DNA of 12,045 nucleotides from SIG588 sp964515215 (GTDB lineage: Bacteria; Bacillota; Clostridia; Oscillospirales; Acutalibacteraceae). Positions 10,101-12,045 of this stretch are shown here, piece after piece (the stretch's first letter is position 1; each line of letters begins with the position of its first letter). Under the pieces are notes generated by a model that saw nothing but the letters and a program-made list of their open reading frames with translations, ran no database searches and was not told where the DNA came from. The translations under genes and the position numbers were made by a program. The stretch spans positions 1 through 12,045 of the forward strand of contig CAZESL010000072.1 in assembly GCA_964515215.1 (NCBI GenBank), given 5' to 3'.

Positions 10101-12045
10101 AAGGTGCCGACGGGCCAGAGTGTGACCATGGCGATCGAGTACTATATTGACGGTGACACGAAGGGGCAGATGTTCCGTTATCAGCCGTACAGCGGTAAAG
10201 ACTGGGTTGATCTGTTCACTGCCGACCAGACGGTTCCGTATCAGGCAACGCTCGTCAACAACAAATCTCACTTGGTGTTCTACACCTTCACGGCTGATGA
10301 GATCGCGCAATTGCGCGATACGGACTTCGCGTTTACCGTTAAGGGATGCGCCGCAGGTACGAACGTGGTCTATATCCAGTCGCTGAAACTGGTGAAGACC
10401 GAAGACGTCCACGGTGACACCGACTACGGCTATTCCTTCTATGACTTCGAGGAAAAAGTGCTGTGCGATTTCTATCCCGATATCCTCGGCACGTCCTCGT
10501 ATCAGTTGATGCCGACCATCCGTGAAAACAACGACTCCTTCACCGGCTACCATTACTACTGGCTGACCGGCGGCGAAGCGAAGATCGCGGATACCAATGC
10601 GAACAAGCCGGTGTACATCAAGTTCTATGCGGCGGAAGGTTACGAAAACGCTACCATCGGCAACATCAAGTACGACCAGAGCAACGGCAGCGGCGGTTAC
10701 AACTGGGCGGACCTCAACGTCACGATGGTGGACGGTGTGGGTTCCGCAATCGTGAGTGCGGGTATGGCGAACCGTTTGAACAATCTGGCTTCGCTCCGTG
10801 TTCCTGTGGATGAGCAGGTGAAGTATACCCGTGTCGAGATCTACGATGTTACTACCTATTGTGCAGAGGAACTCGCAACTGCCGAGATGGAAACCTTCAT
10901 GCACGATTACATGCAGAACAACACCTACAACCTGTCCGAAACGGCGGGTAAGGATGCCACTTGTACCGAAGACGGCTATACGGCGGGTACGTCGTGTGCC
11001 ACTTGCGGTGAATTCTTTACGGGTGGCACCGTCATCGCGGCGACGGGTCACACCGAAGTGACCGATGCGGCGGTTGCGGCGACCTGTACGACGACCGGCT
11101 TGACCGAAGGTAAACACTGCTCGGTCTGCGGCGAAGTGCTGGTAGCGCAGGAAGTCATCGCGGCGAAGGGTCACGTGGAAGTGATCGATGCGGCGGTAGC
11201 GGCGACCTGTACGACGACCGGTCTGACCGAAGGCAAGCACTGCTCGACTTGCGGCACCGTGCTGGTGGCACAGGAAGTCATCGCGGCGCTCGGTCACACC
11301 GAAGTGATCGATGAAGCGGTGGCGGCGACCTGTACCGCAACCGGCTTGACCGAAGGTAAGCATTGCTCGACCTGCGGCGAAGTGCTGGTGGCGCAGGAAG
11401 TGACGGCGAAGTTGGGCCACAAAGCGGTAACCGATGCGGCAGTGGATCCCACTTGTACCGAGACCGGTCTGACGGCGGGTAAGCATTGCTCGCGTTGCGG
11501 CTACGTTATTGTGGCGCAGAAAGTCGTTGCAGCGACCGGACACGTGAACACCACGACGACCACGATCGATGCGGATTGTGTCAACGAGGGTTCGGTGGTT
11601 GTCACGTGTGACGATTGCGGCACCGTGCTTTCGACCGAAATTATCGAAGCTACGGGTCATACCGTGGTAGAAGATGCGGCGGTGGCTCCGACCTGTACCG
11701 AAACCGGTTTGACGGTCGGCTCGCACTGCTCGGTATGTAACACCGTGCTGGTGGCGCAGGAAGTGGTTGCGGCACTCGGCCACACCGAAGTGATCGATGC
11801 AGCAGTCGATGCGACCTGCACCGAAACGGGTCTGACCGAAGGCAAGCACTGCTCCGTTTGCGGCGAAGTGCTGGTGGAGCAGGAAGTGGTTGCGGCACTC
11901 GGCCACACCGAAGTGATCGATGCGGCGGTCGATGCGACCTGCACCGAAACGGGTCTGACCGAAGGCAAGCACTGCTCCGTCTGCGGCGAAGTGCTGGTGG
12001 CGCAGGAAGTGGTTGCGGCACTCGGCCACACCGAAGTGATCGATG
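4113..12045 (+). CDS. Giant secreted multidomain protein with twin beta-helices and CxxC repeats (3' end beyond window)
   Basis: The frame is open for 2644 codons and runs off the window, so the C-terminus is missing. AAAGGAG (4097-4103) sits nine bases before the ATG. Residues 1-32 are a signal peptide (MLGKRI, a hydrophobic core, then ASA), with cleavage expected after A32. Residues about 33-190 look like a beta-sandwich, perhaps carbohydrate-binding. Two pectate-lyase-3-type beta-helix domains follow. The first spans about 259-645 (GGGALFIPAGEY at 270-281) and the second about 660-1090 (GGGLVFVKPGKY from 688). No GH28-type aspartate cluster was recognised in either, so they may bind or cleave. 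Three modules of 370-374 residues follow (about 1172-2287), and then a CxxC repeat array from about 2282 to the end. The protein is predicted exported. An anchor (SLH, sortase or dockerin) would lie beyond the window. It is transcribed from its own promoter, separated from tex by a terminator. A role in glycan binding or breakdown, or adhesion, is inferred. The reading frame is near certain; the function is not. Confidence 0.95.
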   Translation, partial: MLGKRILAVFLCLCLMIPCIGLQLVSPITASADSAYVIADFGLSVSGTWEATATSGDFFSPASAQLEQALDISGYSNLGVQLDLYTAGDDGLVSLLESTSDGISGQIELTSGGACDVEERGISTSVLNFQRNTWVRQVIPLSSFVDTTDPGLDTTALDYVRIYMLSPTAYAGQKAMVKICKVRLVNLDVAAPSTDVDPIGDGSFAPEAPMWEAVTFGAEYAPYSDMLVAGYNMKDYAEQHAAELGIDPSDPNFDWAPVFRSLMDGLQEAGGGALFIPAGEYAFYSEVTIPRGVQVYGEWASPEEDRTVKGTIFKVYCGKGGSTPFITMSSHSQIQNFSIWYPNQKAGDITAWAPTVWMENYANVENMTFVNSYFAIKQSKTANAPNVSNIYGTPLSKGLDFDMVIDISRLEEIHFSPDYWIHSGLSGAPCTDTAATELRDYIYKNAIGVTLRRIDWSYLTYSTFHGYKIGVELTRAVAESENNWPNGQFTGLEFYDCLMAIGGDGVQPSTISMADIKIGGCDYGIYMYRNDLTDYSIYGSLRGINLDIAAKSYALWMNNNVQVSILSSTIQSGKVVVSSGNLLIGNTVFPDATPQVILQPGAQNAILLGNTTASGSTITVTDNASISEVNSSTALSISDYTSLTAAEAGPQKKGPAAENYYIADVDNTGATDVTEALQTLLTAAGNAGGGLVFVKPGKYLVNGTLTVPTGVELRGAGDIATIPAPVNTIFLVTRAGTASDAATVNLSASAGIRGITFHYPEQMKNDGNNAFTFTEYPYMIRSLGSDVYVINVTSHNACYGVDLATNRSDNHYVDSLWGHFYRRGIVVGNGSTNGVLRNYHYNYNAILNANSTPWGNWGVAPLTEDEKTNYFHLAMQQQIGQNMIALQIGDVTNQLVYDSFNYGCMYGVQLTTDAVIGCGTGTSGANGIRLFGHAVDWSREAIRVEAGSNIEMLNIQVTAFDQECYDQSIDLGEGALGNANVYNLHMTSDFSGTLAIHNFVEWGPKNAAGVCVDGGTLTLYNVACNNNDGYEAGYFFDVNNSTNINIIGFTTSRTNTPRVTNRTDRNYVVINGGFYASTLKYYSYVSESNFSGMSNGKSWSTTQPTDYTTYYTYTDNGDNTVTITDYNNTYASQTVPAVLDGKLVTNRSDVTVCTHGTTTLKNYKAATITTAGYTGDTVCSACGTVTAYGKYVPATGYAYFDTAGGTLSTSHALNASGSATDVVAIGSTGEYGIVLTGDWQGFQFTGDLLRNVPEGKSVTMVIEYYIDGTVSSGAQMFRYQAMDGWTGGQYDGNAWNNVFENTHKLVSNESGLIFYTFTADEIAQLRDTAFNFTIKGCGAGANITYIQSARVVDSVYVYSGVDRGYDYGYFEEDVLCEYYPDITGVRGYNVEYTDADFRYIDVYGDALARDQSVCQPVYIKFYAKSGYENTTLTVNAYEMLKDGVRDFSINFTGAEVQLTIKNGVGELYLPDACFANGLNGAGSFRLAYSECDKLDHFEVYDVATYCAEPMAEDATMARMHELMLENDYNLTVTGTVDPSVGTEGFSGDTVCATCGAVLKEGEATAAAAYAWMDTDGGELTTNYSVLTQGAGNIDVVSIGSTGKYGIKLPSDWAGFNLSGKLFENVPEGQSVTMAIEYYIDSDVSGQLFRYRANDSATPVDLFTNNQSGSAGKYVLVNNKSYLVFHAFTAEEVAALRDQSFNFAVMGCAPGANVSYIQSMRLVDTEYVHDGVDKGCTYYDFEEKVLCDYYPEIKGAPAYNMTASIHEVSSTFNGYYYFWVTGGETLIADTNTNKPLLVKVYAADGYENSTVQLTGNYDESNGSGGYNWASFPALSFVDGVATVMIEAGFANRLNGVGSMRIMVDDMAKVTRLEVYDLATACTKPFADAATKNAVHAWMLENNYNVTTGGAVEPTYEAPGYTAGIVCTLCGETLVQGEEIDRVPYAWIETDGGTLSTSHAAGVNGGNTDVVAIGSTGKYGIKLTGDWQGFNLNGNLFNKVPTGQSVTMAIEYYIDGDTKGQMFRYQPYSGKDWVDLFTADQTVPYQATLVNNKSHLVFYTFTADEIAQLRDTDFAFTVKGCAAGTNVVYIQSLKLVKTEDVHGDTDYGYSFYDFEEKVLCDFYPDILGTSSYQLMPTIRENNDSFTGYHYYWLTGGEAKIADTNANKPVYIKFYAAEGYENATIGNIKYDQSNGSGGYNWADLNVTMVDGVGSAIVSAGMANRLNNLASLRVPVDEQVKYTRVEIYDVTTYCAEELATAEMETFMHDYMQNNTYNLSETAGKDATCTEDGYTAGTSCATCGEFFTGGTVIAATGHTEVTDAAVAATCTTTGLTEGKHCSVCGEVLVAQEVIAAKGHVEVIDAAVAATCTTTGLTEGKHCSTCGTVLVAQEVIAALGHTEVIDEAVAATCTATGLTEGKHCSTCGEVLVAQEVTAKLGHKAVTDAAVDPTCTETGLTAGKHCSRCGYVIVAQKVVAATGHVNTTTTTIDADCVNEGSVVVTCDDCGTVLSTEIIEATGHTVVEDAAVAPTCTETGLTVGSHCSVCNTVLVAQEVVAALGHTEVIDAAVDATCTETGLTEGKHCSVCGEVLVEQEVVAALGHTEVIDAAVDATCTETGLTEGKHCSVCGEVLVAQEVVAALGHTEVID
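7626..8741 (+). repeat. Module A of three in the giant protein (372 codons)
   Basis: The module begins with GYTGDTVCSACG, whose two cysteines are residues 1179 and 1182. A beta-rich domain follows that starts at YAYFDTAGGTLSTSH (codon at 7701) and includes DVVAIGSTG, VTMVIEYYIDG and FTADEIAQLRDT. A second beta-rich part starts at EEDVLCEYYPDI. This is the most divergent of the three copies: it lacks the NGSGGYNWA segment that B and C share. A carbohydrate-binding or jelly-roll fold is a guess from the strand pattern and not from a recognised family. Confidence 0.85.
8742..9863 (+). repeat. Module B of three in the giant protein (374 codons)
   Basis: It opens with GFSGDTVCATCG (cysteines at residues 1551 and 1554). 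YAWMDTDGGELTT follows (tyrosine codon at 8817, exactly 1116 bases after its counterpart in A). It shares GSTGKYGIKL, VTMAIEYYID, EEKVLCDYYP and SNGSGGYNWA with module C, and in places the DNA is almost identical. B and C are therefore probably the product of a later duplication than the one that gave A. Confidence 0.88.
9864..10973 (+). repeat. Module C of three in the giant protein (370 codons)
   Basis: It opens with GYTAGIVCTLCG (cysteines at 1925 and 1928). YAWIETDGGTLSTSH follows (tyrosine codon at 9939, 1122 bases after B). It contains FTADEIAQLRDT, identical in protein to module A, plus the NGSGGYNWA segment shared with B, so segments of all three copies appear mixed. It passes directly into the terminal CxxC array through a unit with the same GYTAG-CxxC start. 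Confidence 0.88.
10956..12045 (+). repeat. Tandem array of at least nine CxxC units, period 123 bases (120 in two)
   Basis: Counting the first cysteine codon of each CxxC pair gives 10995, 11118, 11241, 11364, 11487, 11607, 11727, 11850 and 11973. The steps are 123, 123, 123, 123, 120, 120, 123 and 123 bases. The typical unit reads TCTETGLTEGKHCSVCGEV and then LVAQEVVAALGHTEVID, a C-x10-C-x2-C-x14-H pattern. The unit centred on 11607 is divergent (CVNEGSVVVTCDDC, one residue shorter in two places). A tenth unit is cut off by the window end. Three cysteines and a histidine per unit could bind a metal such as zinc or form disulfides. The array may act as an extensible stalk. Repeats of this kind are, from memory, common in gut Firmicute surface proteins. 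Confidence 0.95.

Noticed and set aside
7368..12029. Open minus-strand frame of 1553 codons, apparently a huge histidine/arginine-rich repeat protein
   Set aside because: It is the codon-aligned antisense of the giant gene. Its openness follows from the avoidance of TTA, CTA and TCA in the sense strand. Its repeats mirror the sense repeats, and the sense frame has a signal peptide, ribosome binding site, promoter and recognisable domains.
10956..12045. CRISPR-like regularly spaced repeats
   Set aside because: The period is 120-123 bases, always a multiple of three, inside an open reading frame. There is no short constant repeat with unique spacers, and no cas genes are present.

Overview
The window looks like chromosome from an anaerobic, fairly GC-rich Firmicute, most likely a gut or rumen Clostridia of the Oscillospirales/Ruminococcaceae type. 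This rests on the strong AGGAG-type ribosome binding sites, the compact TATAAT promoters, a Tex homologue, a GH28-like pectin enzyme, and a giant secreted protein with CxxC tandem repeats of a kind I associate with gut Firmicutes. The taxonomy is inference from style, not from a marker gene.

Layout. Positions 1-60 hold a perfect 14-bp hairpin that probably ends a gene outside the window. Positions 61-361 hold no credible gene but carry a cluster of inverted repeats that look like a dispersed intergenic repeat. A minus-strand gene (399-1649) encodes a GH28/polygalacturonase-like protein without a signal peptide. It has its own promoter and terminator. A 146-bp divergent promoter region separates it from tex (1796-3928, plus strand), a full-length Tex RNA-binding protein closed by a strong terminator at 3933-3974.

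The rest of the window, 4113 to the end, is one uninterrupted plus-strand reading frame of 2644 codons that has not stopped when the window ends. It is easy to miss because it has no stop codon here and because its antisense strand is also open over very long stretches. The product reads: signal peptide; N-terminal beta-sandwich-like region; two consecutive pectate-lyase-type right-handed beta-helix domains; three tandem modules of about 370 residues, each made of a CxxC element plus beta-rich domains; and then at least nine 40-41-residue units of pattern C-x10-C-x2-C-x14-H. It has its own promoter and a 5' leader hairpin.

How they fit together. Both non-housekeeping genes encode beta-helix, pectin-lyase-fold proteins. 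A plausible reading is polysaccharide use: the giant protein works at the cell surface on a complex glycan, and the GH28-like enzyme works inside the cell on imported oligosaccharide. No transporter, regulator or sugar-catabolic gene is present here to support this. The giant protein is the one element worth real attention. No defence system, mobile element, CRISPR array, tRNA or rRNA was seen.
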